This document shows, in pieces, positions 17,484 through 26,514 of a stretch of DNA of 64,000 nt. The DNA is from Pseudomonadota bacterium. GTDB lineage: Bacteria > Pseudomonadota > Gammaproteobacteria > Burkholderiales > Rhodocyclaceae. The notes beneath the pieces were generated by a model that was given only the letters and a program-made list of their open reading frames with translations, made no database searches and was not told the origin of the DNA. The position numbers and the translations under genes are program-made. Position 1 is the first letter of the stretch, and each line of letters starts with the position of its first letter. The stretch is from NCBI GenBank assembly GCA_018241685.1, contig JAFEDJ010000006.1:1-64000 (forward strand). The letters are read 5' to 3'.

Positions 17484-19046
17484 GTGCACAAGAAAATCCT
17501 GATCCTCGATTTCGGCTCCCAGGTCACCCAGCTCATCGCCCGCCGCGTGCGCGAGCAGCAGGTGTACTGCGAAATCCACCCGTACGACGTGTCGGACGAC
17601 TTCATCCGTAACTTCGCGCCCCAGGGGATCATCCTGTCCGGCGGTCCGAACTCGGTCTACGAGGCCACGGAATGGAAGGCGCCGCAGGCCGTCTTCGAGA
17701 TCGGTGTGCCGGTGTTCGGCATCTGCTACGGCATGCAGACCATGGCCAGCCAGCTTGGCGGCAAGGTCGAGAGCTCCGGCAAGCGCGAGTTCGGCTACGC
17801 CGAGATCCGCGCCCGCGGCCATTCCGAACTGTTCCGCGGCATCCAGGACCGGACCAACGACGAAGGCCACGGCCTGCTGGACGTGTGGATGAGCCACGGC
17901 GACAAGGTCACCGAGCTGCCGCCGGGCTTCAAGGTCATCGCCTCCAACGAGTCCACGCCGCTGGCCGCGATGGCCGACGAAGTGCGCAAGTTCTACGCCG
18001 TGCAGTTCCACCCGGAAGTCACGCACACCATCAAGGGCAAGGACATGATTGCCCGCTTCGTGCATGAGATCTGCGGCTGTGAGCACGACTGGAACATGCC
18101 GGACTACGTGAACGAAGCCATCGAGAAGGTCCGCGCCCAGGTCGGCAGCGACGAGGTGATCCTCGGCTTGTCCGGCGGCGTCGACTCCTCCGTGGTTGCC
18201 GCGCTGCTGCATCGCGCGATTGGCGACCAGCTCACCTGTGTGTTCGTGGACAACGGCCTGCTGCGCCTCAACGAGGGCGAGATGGTCATGCAGATGTTCG
18301 CCCGCAACCTGGGCGTCAAGGTCATCCACGTGGATGCCACCGAGCAGTTCATGGGCCACCTGAAGGGCGTCTCCGATCCCGAAGCCAAGCGCAAGATCAT
18401 CGGCCGCGAGTTCGTCGAAGTCTTCCAGGCCGAGGCCGCCAAGCTGCCCAGCGCCAAGTGGCTGGCCCAGGGCACCATCTACCCGGACGTGATCGAATCC
18501 GCCGGCGCCAAGACCGGCAAGGCCCACGCCATTAAGAGCCACCACAACGTCGGCGGCCTGCCCGAAACCCTCAACCTCAAACTGCTCGAACCGCTGCGCG
18601 AGCTGTTCAAGGACGAAGTCCGCGAGCTGGGCATTGCCCTCGGCCTGCCGCACGAGATGGTCTACCGCCACCCGTTCCCCGGCCCCGGCCTGGGCGTGCG
18701 CATCCTCGGCGAAGTGAAGAAGGACTACGCCGACCTGCTGCGCCGCGCCGACGCGATCTTCATCGACGAACTGCGCGCCGCCGACTGGTACGACAAGACC
18801 AGCCAGGCCTTCGCCGTCTTCCTGCCGGTGAAGAGCGTCGGGGTGATGGGCGACGGCCGCACCTACGAATACGTCGTCGCGCTGCGCGCCGTGCAGACCC
18901 AGGACTTCATGACCGCCCACTGGGCCGAACTGCCCCACAGCCTGCTCGGCAAGGTCAGCAACCGCATCATCAACGAAGTCCGCGGCATCAACCGCGTCGT
19001 GTACGACATCAGCGGCAAGCCGCCTGCAACAATCGAGTGGGAGTGA
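17484..19046 (+). CDS. guaA: GMP synthase (glutamine-hydrolysing)
   Basis: Converts XMP to GMP using ATP and glutamine nitrogen. The class I amidotransferase (1-200) has the nucleophile Cys in '[12 protein letters not shown]' and the His-Glu pair in '[11 protein letters not shown]'. The ATP pyrophosphatase has the PP-loop '[17 protein letters not shown]' near residue 230, and the C-terminal dimer domain ends 'KPPATIEWE'. From GTG 17484 the protein is 520 residues, the normal family size, with ACGGAA just upstream. No guaB is adjacent. A strong terminator follows. Confidence 0.96.
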   Translation: MHKKILILDFGSQVTQLIARRVREQQVYCEIHPYDVSDDFIRNFAPQGIILSGGPNSVYEATEWKAPQAVFEIGVPVFGICYGMQTMASQLGGKVESSGKREFGYAEIRARGHSELFRGIQDRTNDEGHGLLDVWMSHGDKVTELPPGFKVIASNESTPLAAMADEVRKFYAVQFHPEVTHTIKGKDMIARFVHEICGCEHDWNMPDYVNEAIEKVRAQVGSDEVILGLSGGVDSSVVAALLHRAIGDQLTCVFVDNGLLRLNEGEMVMQMFARNLGVKVIHVDATEQFMGHLKGVSDPEAKRKIIGREFVEVFQAEAAKLPSAKWLAQGTIYPDVIESAGAKTGKAHAIKSHHNVGGLPETLNLKLLEPLRELFKDEVRELGIALGLPHEMVYRHPFPGPGLGVRILGEVKKDYADLLRRADAIFIDELRAADWYDKTSQAFAVFLPVKSVGVMGDGRTYEYVVALRAVQTQDFMTAHWAELPHSLLGKVSNRIINEVRGINRVVYDISGKPPATIEWE

Positions 19047-19093
19047 TTTCCCCCCGGCCGAACTCATTCGGCTGCGATCAGAAAAACAGCGAG

Positions 19094-19117
19094 AACCCCG
19101 GCACTGCCGGGGTTTTT
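19094..19117 (+). terminator. Rho-independent terminator of guaA
   Basis: CCCCGGC (19096-19102) pairs with GCCGGGG (19106-19112) around a 3-base loop, followed by five T and then GCTTT. It starts 48 bases after the guaA stop. Confidence 0.9.
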
Positions 19118-19270
19118 GCTTTCTGGAACCACATGGAGATCATGTGGATCTCTCGTTGCAGATCTGCCGGATCATTTCGGTCAGAGGCCCGCCCACTCTT
19201 GATCCAGCCCAATATTTGCGTCGATCCGACGGTGGTAGACTACCCACCTCGGGCTTGATACTTGAATACG

Positions 19271-19483
19271 ATGAGTTCATATCCGATCGACGTGATCAAT
19301 CAGGCGTTGCACGCCCACGACCCTGACTGCGCTTACTGGCTGGAGCGCGTCAATGCCTTGTTGAGGGATCCGGCCAACGGCCTGCACCGCAAAGCGCTGG
19401 AGCATACGCGGGACTATCTCGAGGATGCTTCCGGATTGATCGATGGTGTCAGCGGCCATCCTCCCAGCGACGATTGCCAATAG
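19271..19483 (+). CDS. Hypothetical small protein upstream of the VIT1-type transporter
   Basis: A 70-residue soluble protein I do not recognise, beginning 'MSSYPIDVINQALHAHDPDC'. A helical middle ('YWLERVNALLRD') follows. The ATG at 19271 is preferred; a TTG three codons earlier is possible, and neither has a strong ribosome site. It ends 25 bases before the ferritin-like/VIT1 gene on the same strand, so the two could be co-transcribed. Confidence 0.5.
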   Translation: MSSYPIDVINQALHAHDPDCAYWLERVNALLRDPANGLHRKALEHTRDYLEDASGLIDGVSGHPPSDDCQ

Positions 19484-19508
19484 CCCCATCGGCTGGAGGG
19501 TGCTGGCC

Positions 19509-20618
19509 ATGGACAAGGATGTCGAGCGTTATTACCGGAACTGGCGCGACGAGCAGGATGGCGCGGCGCTGTATGCCGGACTGGCCCGGGCCGAGACGGA
19601 TCCGGTGCGCCAGGATCTCTTCCAGCAACTCTCCCAGGCCGAGTTGAGCCATGCAGCCCATTGGCGCGGCAAGCTCGATGAAGCAGGAGTCGGCGTCGAA
19701 GCCCATGCGCCAGGGCTGCGCACGCGGATGCTGGTGTGGCTGGCCCGGCACTTCGGGCCGCACTTCGTGTTGCCGGCCCTGGCGACGGCGGAATTTGCCG
19801 ACCGCGACAAGTATGCCGGCCAGCCGGATGCGGAGGCCTTGTCCGGGGAGGAGCGCTCCCACGCGGCGATCATCGAGGCGGTCAATCGGCGGGGCGGGCA
19901 TGTCGGCGCTGATATCGCGCGGGCCGAGCGTTGGCATGGGCGTGGCTCGGGCAACGAGTTGCGTGCAGCAGTGCTCGGTGCCAACGACGGCTTGGTGTCC
20001 AGTCTGTGCCTGGTGATGGGGGTTGCCGGCGCGGGAGCGTCCCCCAACACCATTCTGCTGACCGGTCTGGCCGGCCTCATCGCGGGGGCGGTCTCGATGG
20101 CGCTGGGGGAATGGTTGTCGGTGACGAATGCCCGCGAATTCGCGTCCACCCGTGTGGCGCAAGAGCGTCAGGAGCTGGAGGAAAACCCGGAGGCCGAGCG
20201 CAAGGAACTGGCGCTGATCTTCCAGGCCAAGGGTCTGGCCCGTGACGATGCCCAGCGGGTGGCACGAGACATGATGCGTGACCGGGATACTGCGCTCGAT
20301 ACGCTGGTGCGGGAGGAGCTCGGTATCGATCCCGCCGAGATGGGCGGCAACCCGTGGAGCGCCGCGGCGGTGTCGTTTGCGTTGTTTGCGGCCGGTGCGA
20401 TCTTTCCGGTGTTGCCGTATTTCTTTACCGGCGGTCCACCGGGCTTGGCCTGGAGTCTGTCTCTCAGCACGGCTGGCCTGGGCGGGATAGGGCTGGCGAC
20501 ATCTCTATTCAGCGGGCGAAGCCCCGGGTATTCGGCGGCGCGGCAGATCCTGATCGGTGCGGCGGCTGCCGGCGTCACCTATGGCAGCGGGGCGCTGATC
20601 GGCGTGTCCATCGGTTGA
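19509..20618 (+). CDS. Ferritin-like/VIT1 fusion iron (Mn/Fe) transporter, MbfA-like
   Basis: A 369-residue fusion. Residues 1-140 are a rubrerythrin/ferritin-like helical domain with metal-type residues ('RDEQDGAALYAGLARAE', 'AELSHAAHW', 'EERSHAAII'). Residues about 155-369 are a VIT1/CCC1 domain, with 'AVLGANDGLVSSLCLVMGVAGA' and four to five membrane helices. A cytoplasmic charged insert contains Glu- and Asp-rich helices. The best-known relative, MbfA, exports iron and protects against peroxide; by analogy this is an inner-membrane iron or manganese exporter. GGAGGG upstream supports the ATG at 19509. Confidence 0.85.
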   Translation: MDKDVERYYRNWRDEQDGAALYAGLARAETDPVRQDLFQQLSQAELSHAAHWRGKLDEAGVGVEAHAPGLRTRMLVWLARHFGPHFVLPALATAEFADRDKYAGQPDAEALSGEERSHAAIIEAVNRRGGHVGADIARAERWHGRGSGNELRAAVLGANDGLVSSLCLVMGVAGAGASPNTILLTGLAGLIAGAVSMALGEWLSVTNAREFASTRVAQERQELEENPEAERKELALIFQAKGLARDDAQRVARDMMRDRDTALDTLVREELGIDPAEMGGNPWSAAAVSFALFAAGAIFPVLPYFFTGGPPGLAWSLSLSTAGLGGIGLATSLFSGRSPGYSAARQILIGAAAAGVTYGSGALIGVSIG

Positions 20619-20686
20619 AAGGCCCGTCCAGCCTTGCGTTCGGATGGACGGAGGTTCATGCTGAACGCGAAAGGAGGCGGTCAAAA

Positions 20687-22099
20687 ATGCGTATCAGTTT
20701 CTTTGGCGCGGCCGGTGAAGTGACCGGCTCGTGCTCCCTGGTAGAAACCGGCGACGTACGTTTCCTCGTCGATTGCGGAATGTTCCAGGGTGGTGGCGAG
20801 GCCCGCTTGAAGAACCAGCGTGCGCTGGATTTCGGCTTTGATGTCCGCAAGATCGACTTCGTGCTGTTGACCCATGCCCATATCGACCACTCCGGGCTGT
20901 TGCCGCGCCTGGCAGTGCTGGGTTTCCGTGGCCCGATCTATGCGACACCGGCGACCATAGACCTGCTCGAAGTGCTGCTGCTCGACAGCGCCCATATCCA
21001 GGAAAAGGAATCCGAGTGGCAGCTGCGTCACCAGCGACGCAGCGGCAAGAACGGGCGGGGCGTGCATCCGCCGCTGTATACCGTGGCCCAGGCCCAGGCG
21101 ACCTTGCCGCTGCTGCGACCAGCGGCTTACGGCAAGCCCATCCAGCCGGCCGAAAGCATACAGGTGTGTTTCCATGATGCGGGCCATATCCTCGGTTCGG
21201 CCTGGCTGGAAGTCACCGTTGGAGGAGAGGGCAAGCCGCGCAAGCTGGTGTTCTCGGGCGACCTGGGCATGCGCGACCGGCCGGTCCTGAACGATCCCGA
21301 GCCTGTTGTGCCGACAGCCGATGTGCTGCTCATCGAATCGACCTATGGCGACCGTCTGCACCGGCCCCTGCAGGAAACGGAAGACGAGATCGTCGCGGCC
21401 TTCGGCCGGACCCACGCCTGTCATGGCAACCTGATCATTCCGTCTTTCGCGGTCGGGCGTACCCAGGAGATCATCTACATCCTGGCGGATCTGGTGCGCC
21501 GGGAACGGTTGCCGCCACAAAAGGTTTATGTGGATTCGCCGATGGCCAACGAGGCTACCCGCATCACGTTGGCCCATCCCGCGCTGCTCGACGATGAGAC
21601 CCACGAACTGACCGCCTGGCTGCGGGAGCACCCGGACAGGATGAAGGTGGAGTTCGTCGCGGACGTCGAGGCGTCCCGCGCCCTCAACGAAGTCCGCAGC
21701 GGTGCGGTGATCATCTCTGCCAGCGGCATGTGCGAGGCAGGGCGTATCAAGTACCACCTGCGCGAGAACCTGCCGCGCAGCGAGTGCAGCGTGCTGATCG
21801 CCGGCTTTCAGGCCGCCGGAACGCTGGGCCGACGATTGGTGGATGGGGCACGGCTGGTGCATATCTTTGGTGAGGCTGTGCCGGTGCGGGCGCGTATCTA
21901 CACGGTGGGTGGCCTCTCGGCCCATGCGGACCAGGCCGGGCTCATCGGCTGGCTGAAGGGCTTCCATGCGCCGCCGCGCCACACCTTCGTGGTTCATGGC
22001 GAGGCCGATGCGGCTGCCCATTTTGCCGAGGCGATCGGGGCGCAGCTGGGGTGGCGCGATGTGCATGTGGCGCAGCAAGGGGAAAGCGTGAACCTTTGA
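20687..22099 (+). CDS. Metallo-beta-lactamase / beta-CASP / RMMBL RNA-processing nuclease-like protein
   Basis: A 470-residue CPSF73/YSH1-like protein. The MBL ligands are in 'LLTHAHIDHSGLLPRL' (HxHxDH), 'FHDAGHILGSAW' and 'VFSGDLGMRDRP'. The beta-CASP part has 'LLIESTYGDRLHR' and 'IPSFAVGRTQEIIYIL', and the C terminus has 'ARIYTVGGLSAHADQAGLIGWL', with the RMMBL His. Archaeal and bacterial relatives are RNA endo- or exonucleases; the substrate here is unknown. ATG at 20687 has an excellent AAGGAGG at 20671-20677. The gene follows the VIT1 gene by 68 bases. Confidence 0.88.
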   Translation: MRISFFGAAGEVTGSCSLVETGDVRFLVDCGMFQGGGEARLKNQRALDFGFDVRKIDFVLLTHAHIDHSGLLPRLAVLGFRGPIYATPATIDLLEVLLLDSAHIQEKESEWQLRHQRRSGKNGRGVHPPLYTVAQAQATLPLLRPAAYGKPIQPAESIQVCFHDAGHILGSAWLEVTVGGEGKPRKLVFSGDLGMRDRPVLNDPEPVVPTADVLLIESTYGDRLHRPLQETEDEIVAAFGRTHACHGNLIIPSFAVGRTQEIIYILADLVRRERLPPQKVYVDSPMANEATRITLAHPALLDDETHELTAWLREHPDRMKVEFVADVEASRALNEVRSGAVIISASGMCEAGRIKYHLRENLPRSECSVLIAGFQAAGTLGRRLVDGARLVHIFGEAVPVRARIYTVGGLSAHADQAGLIGWLKGFHAPPRHTFVVHGEADAAAHFAEAIGAQLGWRDVHVAQQGESVNL

Positions 22100-22201
22100 G
22101 TGGAGGAGAGTGGCGGTGCCATCGCTCGTCTTCTTGTTCAGGATCAAAGTCAGCAAGAAATAGCCGAGTAAACTGCTCAACAATATGTATGAGGAGCAGT
22201 G

Positions 22202-22411
22202 ATGGCGAAGAAATTTCCGCTGCACCCGGCCCATCCGGAGCGCATCTGTTGGGGCTGCGATAAGTACTGCCAGGCGGACTCCCTGGCCTGCGGCAATGGG
22301 TCGGGGCGCACCCTGCATCCGGCCGAAATGCTCGGCGACGACTGGTATTGCCATGGGGACTGGGGTTTGGATGATCCCGATGACGCCATCGCCGTGAAGA
22401 AGGCCGACTAG
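22202..22411 (+). CDS. DUF3079 family small cysteine-rich protein
   Basis: A 69-residue protein matching the DUF3079 pattern: 'MAKKFPLHPAHPERICWGCD', then 'KYCQADSLACGNGSGRTLHP' and a Trp/Asp-rich end ('DDWYCHGDWGLDDP'). The Cys pairs (CWGC, later YC and AC) suggest metal binding; no function is known. The ATG at 22202 follows GAGGAG at the right distance. Confidence 0.8.
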   Translation: MAKKFPLHPAHPERICWGCDKYCQADSLACGNGSGRTLHPAEMLGDDWYCHGDWGLDDPDDAIAVKKAD

Positions 22412-22481
22412 GAACCGCGCATCTATACGTGCAGCGCCGTCTCGCCGGTGGGGGAGGTCGTCGCTGGGGATAGCCTCGGGG

Positions 22482-25400
22482 CTATTCCGCGAGGGCCTGC
22501 AGTAGATCGAGCGCGGGTTTGAAACGCAGGCCTTCCACCGCTGTTGCGACGGGTTCGATTGCGGCAGCGCCGAAGCGTGCCACCAGTCCGGCATGCAGGG
22601 CTTCGAACTCGCTGAGTGCGGCGAAGTCGTTGCTTCGGAGGGATGCCGTCAGGTGGGACAGGGCATCATCAGTAATCGGCGCGACGTTGTCAGCGGCCGC
22701 CGTCGCGGGAGGCGGTGATAGCCAGGGTTTGGCTGAGCGGAACAGGTGCGTCAGGGCGGCGTCAAGCTGAAGCAGGTCTGCCTCGCCAGCCGATGCGTTA
22801 CCGCCCTCGTAAGCGGTTTCGAGCCGCGCGGCGAACTCCGCGACTGCCACGGCCGACAGGTTGCCGGCGCCGCCTCGCAGCTTGTGCATGCGTTGCCGTG
22901 CCGTATCGAGATCGTGGTGTGCGAGCATCGTGCGGATTTCATCGACGACGTTGAAGAACTCGTCGCGCAGTCGCGTCAGCGCCGACAGGAACAGCGCACG
23001 GTCCCCGAGCAGGCGTCGACTGACTGCTGCGGTATCGATGCCAGCGATATCCGGAAACGAGTTCGTCGCTTTCACCGGTGCTTGAAGTACAGCGGCTGAG
23101 CCGGTCTTGATTGCGTGGCTTGCCCAGCGATGGGCGGTGGCGACCAGGGTGTCGAGTTCGAAGGGTTTGGTGAGGAAGTCGTTCATGCCTGCGTGCATGG
23201 CGCGTTCCCGCTGGCTCGGCAGGGCGCCGGCCGTCAGCGCGATGATGGGGAGCGCAGCCAGTGCGGGTATGGACCGGATCGCCTGCGTCGCGTCGATGCC
23301 GTTCAGCTCGGGCATCTGCAGGTCCATCAGGACCAGATCGAAGGCATCCGGCGCCGCACTGAGCTTGGCGATGGCCGCCCGGCCGCTTTCCGCGACCGTG
23401 CAGTGGGCCCCCTCCAGTTCAAGCAGACGGCGGGCAATGTCCAGGTTGACGGGGCTGTCGTCCACGACCAGCACCCGCAGGCAGGCGAGCCGCGGACCTT
23501 CGCTGTCGGTCAGCTTGGCCGGCAATTCCTGAACCGTTGTGCCGTCTATTTCGAAAGGCACGGTAAACCAGAACTCGCTTCCTTCCCCCAGACGACTGTC
23601 CACACCCATCTGTCCGCCCATCAATGTCACCAGCCGCTGGCAGATCGCCAGCCCGAGGCCGGTGCCGCCGTAACGGCGCTGGGTCGACTCGTCGGCCTGC
23701 ACAAAGGCGTCGAAGACCCGCTCCCGTTGCTCGGGGGCAAGGCCGATGCCGGTATCGCGAACCGCGAAACGCAGGGTGATCCAGCCGGCTTCCTCGCTGA
23801 GTGCCTGCACGGAGACCGCCACATGGCCTTCCGACGTGAATTTGAGCGCATTGCCGGTAAGGTTGTAGAGCACCTGGCTAACCCGCTGGGCATCGCCTAT
23901 CAGTGTGGCGGCGACTTCTGGCAGGGGCGCCCACTCCAATGCGATGCCCTTGGCGGCCGCCACCGGGGAGAGCACGTCCACCAGATTGCTGATCACGTTG
24001 TGGAGCACGAAGGGGCTGTGCTCCAGCTCGAAGTGACCGGCTTCGATCTTCGACAGATCGAGTACATCGTTGATCTGCTCCAGCAGTCCACGCCCGGCTG
24101 TGCGCAGATTGCGGACCAGATAGCGCTGATCGTCGTCGAGGGGGCCGCGCTCGAGGATCTGCACGGTACCCAGAATGGCATTGAGCGGCGTGCGGATCTC
24201 GTGACTCATGGTGGCCAGAAAGGCGCTCTTGGCGGCACTGGCCTGTTCGGCGGTCTCCTTGGCGGCCTGCAGCTCGCGCTGGCGCTCGGACAGCTCCGCA
24301 GTGCGTGCCTCGACTTCCCGCGCCAGGTCCTGGTTGTAGTTGATCAGGCGCTGCCGGCTGTCCTCCAGCGCCGTCTCGGCGGCCTTGCGGGCCGTGATGT
24401 CCTCGATCGCGCCGGTCACATAGCTGACGGAGCCGTCGGCATCAAGGACGGTGGATGCGGTGATGTGTACCCAGGCGATCTGTCCATCCTTGCGGATGAA
24501 GCGCTTCTCTGCGTCGTAGAGATGTCTGCCAGCCAGCAGGCGGGCGATCCGCTCGCGGTCTGCCGGTAGATCATCCGGATGAGTGATGTCCATGGGCCCC
24601 ATGCCGTTGAGCAGCTCATCCCGGCTGTAGCCGGTGATCTGGCAGTAGCGTTCGTTGACATCCAGATAGCGGCCGCGGGCGTCGAGCTGGCCGGCCCCGA
24701 CTGCCATGTTCTCGAAGAAGCTGCGGAATCGCGCTTCGCTTTCCCGCAATTCCTCTTCGTGCTGCCTCCGTTCCGTGACGTCGAGCACGACACCGCTGAT
24801 GCGCAGCGGGGCATGCCCCAGCTCTTCTCGCGATGCGTGGCCGGAAGCTGCCAGCCAGTGCAGCGAACCGTCAGGCCACACGACCCGGTATTCGCATCGG
24901 TATACCGTGCCGTTCGAGATGGCATCGCCCAGGGCGGCCTGCATGATCTCCCTGTCCTCGGGATGGATGCGGCGGACGACATCCTCTAGCGGCATGCTGT
25001 TGCGGGGTTCGATGCCGAAGAGCTCCAGACAACGGGCCGACGCCACCACCATATTGGTCCCTATTTCAAGGCTCCAGGTACCGAGGTCGGCGCCGGCAAT
25101 AGCCAGCGTCAGTGCGTTATCCCGTTCGACGACCAGCTCTTCAAGTTGCGCGCGGTGTTCGCGCAATGCGGCCTGGCTGGCCTGCCGGCGGCTGTTCTCG
25201 CGCCACAGTAGCAAGAAGATCGCGAGTAAGGTGAGGATGCCGAAGATGCCCCCTCGGATCAGGGTTGTGAGGGCGTGGCCGGCGGTCTGCTCCTTGGCTT
25301 CCTGGCGTTGCCGGAGCAGGCGTTTTTCTTCGTCCAGGATGTCACTGACAGCCAGCTGGATGTCGTCCATGTGGCCTTCGCGCCAGAAATCCCGGAGAGA

Positions 25401-26459
25401 TGCCTGGCCGGCTTCGGTACCCAGTTTCTGGCGCTGGGCGATGGTGAGGTCCATGCCCGCCAGCTTTTCTGTAAGCGGGATTTCCAGTTCCTGCAGCCGC
25501 CGTTGCTGGGCTGGATTGTCGACGGTGAGGCGCCGCACCTCGTTGAGGTGGGCGCGCAGATCGGCAAGCGCCGCCCGGTGTGCCGTCAGGAAATGCTCAT
25601 CGCCGATCCCCGCATATCCCCGCTCGGCCGATTCTGCGGCGAGCAGGCTGGTCATGAACTGCTCCACCCCTAGCATGACCTGCCAAGTGTGGTTTTCAAG
25701 GCGGTCGGCTGCGTTAACACTGCGCAAGCGGTCGGTGACGATCCAGCCGACGATCAACAACGCCGCAATGGCGGTGCCTACCGCAATCCGCGAAAGCCAG
25801 CCGAAACCGCCGGAGGGAAGGCGGTCGAGGACGATGCCGAGGGCGAGCAGCACGAAACCGAGCGCTGTGTGGCCCGCCATATTGCTGTACGGCCCGAGGC
25901 GATAAAAGGATTCGACATCGAAGAGGTAGCCGAAAACCGCCGTCAGCCCGAGGAAGCCGGCAAGCCCGGCGGCGTAACGGCACAAGCGGTCGCCCAGCGG
26001 ATTGCGGCCGGTCGCCAGGGCCAGGCCGCTCAGGGTCAGGCACATCGCCGATGCGGCGGACATCCGCCCCGACGTTTCACCGGCGGCACGCCGGAAATCG
26101 ACGAGAAGGTTGTCCAGCCCCAGGTCGAGCTTGAAGAGCTCCTGCACGCCAAGGGCAAGCCCCAACAGCGCCAGCACAAGACCTATTCCGCGGGCGAACT
26201 GCTGCGTGCCGGGGCGGGTAAGGCAGAACAGGGCGATCCCGGCCAGTATGAAACTCGCCGCGGTGTTGGCCTTCATCGACGCCAGCCCTGGGCTCAGCGA
26301 GCGAACGGTGGGGATGTCCGCATACCAACCGGCGAGAACCACGATGCCGAGGAACGTGATGCACCCGGCAAGAATGCGGATGACGCGCGCGAGCCGGCGC
26401 GAGTCGACAGGCTCGACGAAACCGGTCAGTGATGCATGTTGGCTTGCGGTCTGTTGCAT
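22482..26459 (-). CDS. Membrane hybrid sensor histidine kinase (CHASE3-PAS-PAS-HK-REC-Hpt)
   Basis: A 1325-residue phosphorelay kinase. Several N-terminal membrane helices (about 20-245) are followed by a CHASE3-like region (about 260-400) and one more helix. Two PAS/PAC domains (about 450-700) precede the HisKA box 'LATMSHEIRTPLNAILGT'. The HATPase has 'VLYNLTGNALKFT' and 'RDTGIGLAPEQ', and the REC domain has 'FDLVLMDLQMPELNG'. A C-terminal Hpt has the phospho-His in 'MHKLRGGAGNLSA'. ATG at 26459 has AGGGCGAG upstream; the frame is open earlier without homology. It follows the CNNM gene by 55 bases on the same strand. Confidence 0.9.
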   Translation of the reverse strand: MQQTASQHASLTGFVEPVDSRRLARVIRILAGCITFLGIVVLAGWYADIPTVRSLSPGLASMKANTAASFILAGIALFCLTRPGTQQFARGIGLVLALLGLALGVQELFKLDLGLDNLLVDFRRAAGETSGRMSAASAMCLTLSGLALATGRNPLGDRLCRYAAGLAGFLGLTAVFGYLFDVESFYRLGPYSNMAGHTALGFVLLALGIVLDRLPSGGFGWLSRIAVGTAIAALLIVGWIVTDRLRSVNAADRLENHTWQVMLGVEQFMTSLLAAESAERGYAGIGDEHFLTAHRAALADLRAHLNEVRRLTVDNPAQQRRLQELEIPLTEKLAGMDLTIAQRQKLGTEAGQASLRDFWREGHMDDIQLAVSDILDEEKRLLRQRQEAKEQTAGHALTTLIRGGIFGILTLLAIFLLLWRENSRRQASQAALREHRAQLEELVVERDNALTLAIAGADLGTWSLEIGTNMVVASARCLELFGIEPRNSMPLEDVVRRIHPEDREIMQAALGDAISNGTVYRCEYRVVWPDGSLHWLAASGHASREELGHAPLRISGVVLDVTERRQHEEELRESEARFRSFFENMAVGAGQLDARGRYLDVNERYCQITGYSRDELLNGMGPMDITHPDDLPADRERIARLLAGRHLYDAEKRFIRKDGQIAWVHITASTVLDADGSVSYVTGAIEDITARKAAETALEDSRQRLINYNQDLAREVEARTAELSERQRELQAAKETAEQASAAKSAFLATMSHEIRTPLNAILGTVQILERGPLDDDQRYLVRNLRTAGRGLLEQINDVLDLSKIEAGHFELEHSPFVLHNVISNLVDVLSPVAAAKGIALEWAPLPEVAATLIGDAQRVSQVLYNLTGNALKFTSEGHVAVSVQALSEEAGWITLRFAVRDTGIGLAPEQRERVFDAFVQADESTQRRYGGTGLGLAICQRLVTLMGGQMGVDSRLGEGSEFWFTVPFEIDGTTVQELPAKLTDSEGPRLACLRVLVVDDSPVNLDIARRLLELEGAHCTVAESGRAAIAKLSAAPDAFDLVLMDLQMPELNGIDATQAIRSIPALAALPIIALTAGALPSQRERAMHAGMNDFLTKPFELDTLVATAHRWASHAIKTGSAAVLQAPVKATNSFPDIAGIDTAAVSRRLLGDRALFLSALTRLRDEFFNVVDEIRTMLAHHDLDTARQRMHKLRGGAGNLSAVAVAEFAARLETAYEGGNASAGEADLLQLDAALTHLFRSAKPWLSPPPATAAADNVAPITDDALSHLTASLRSNDFAALSEFEALHAGLVARFGAAAIEPVATAVEGLRFKPALDLLQALAE

Positions 26460-26514
26460 CGGCTCGCCCTGACGGAAGAAAACCTTATCTGGCGTACCGC
26501 CTTCCGGTTGATCC

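Noticed and set aside
17466..19067. Reverse-strand open frame of 533 codons over guaA
   Set aside because: Antisense of a highly conserved gene and of biased composition (His/Val/Ala-rich); no homology seen.
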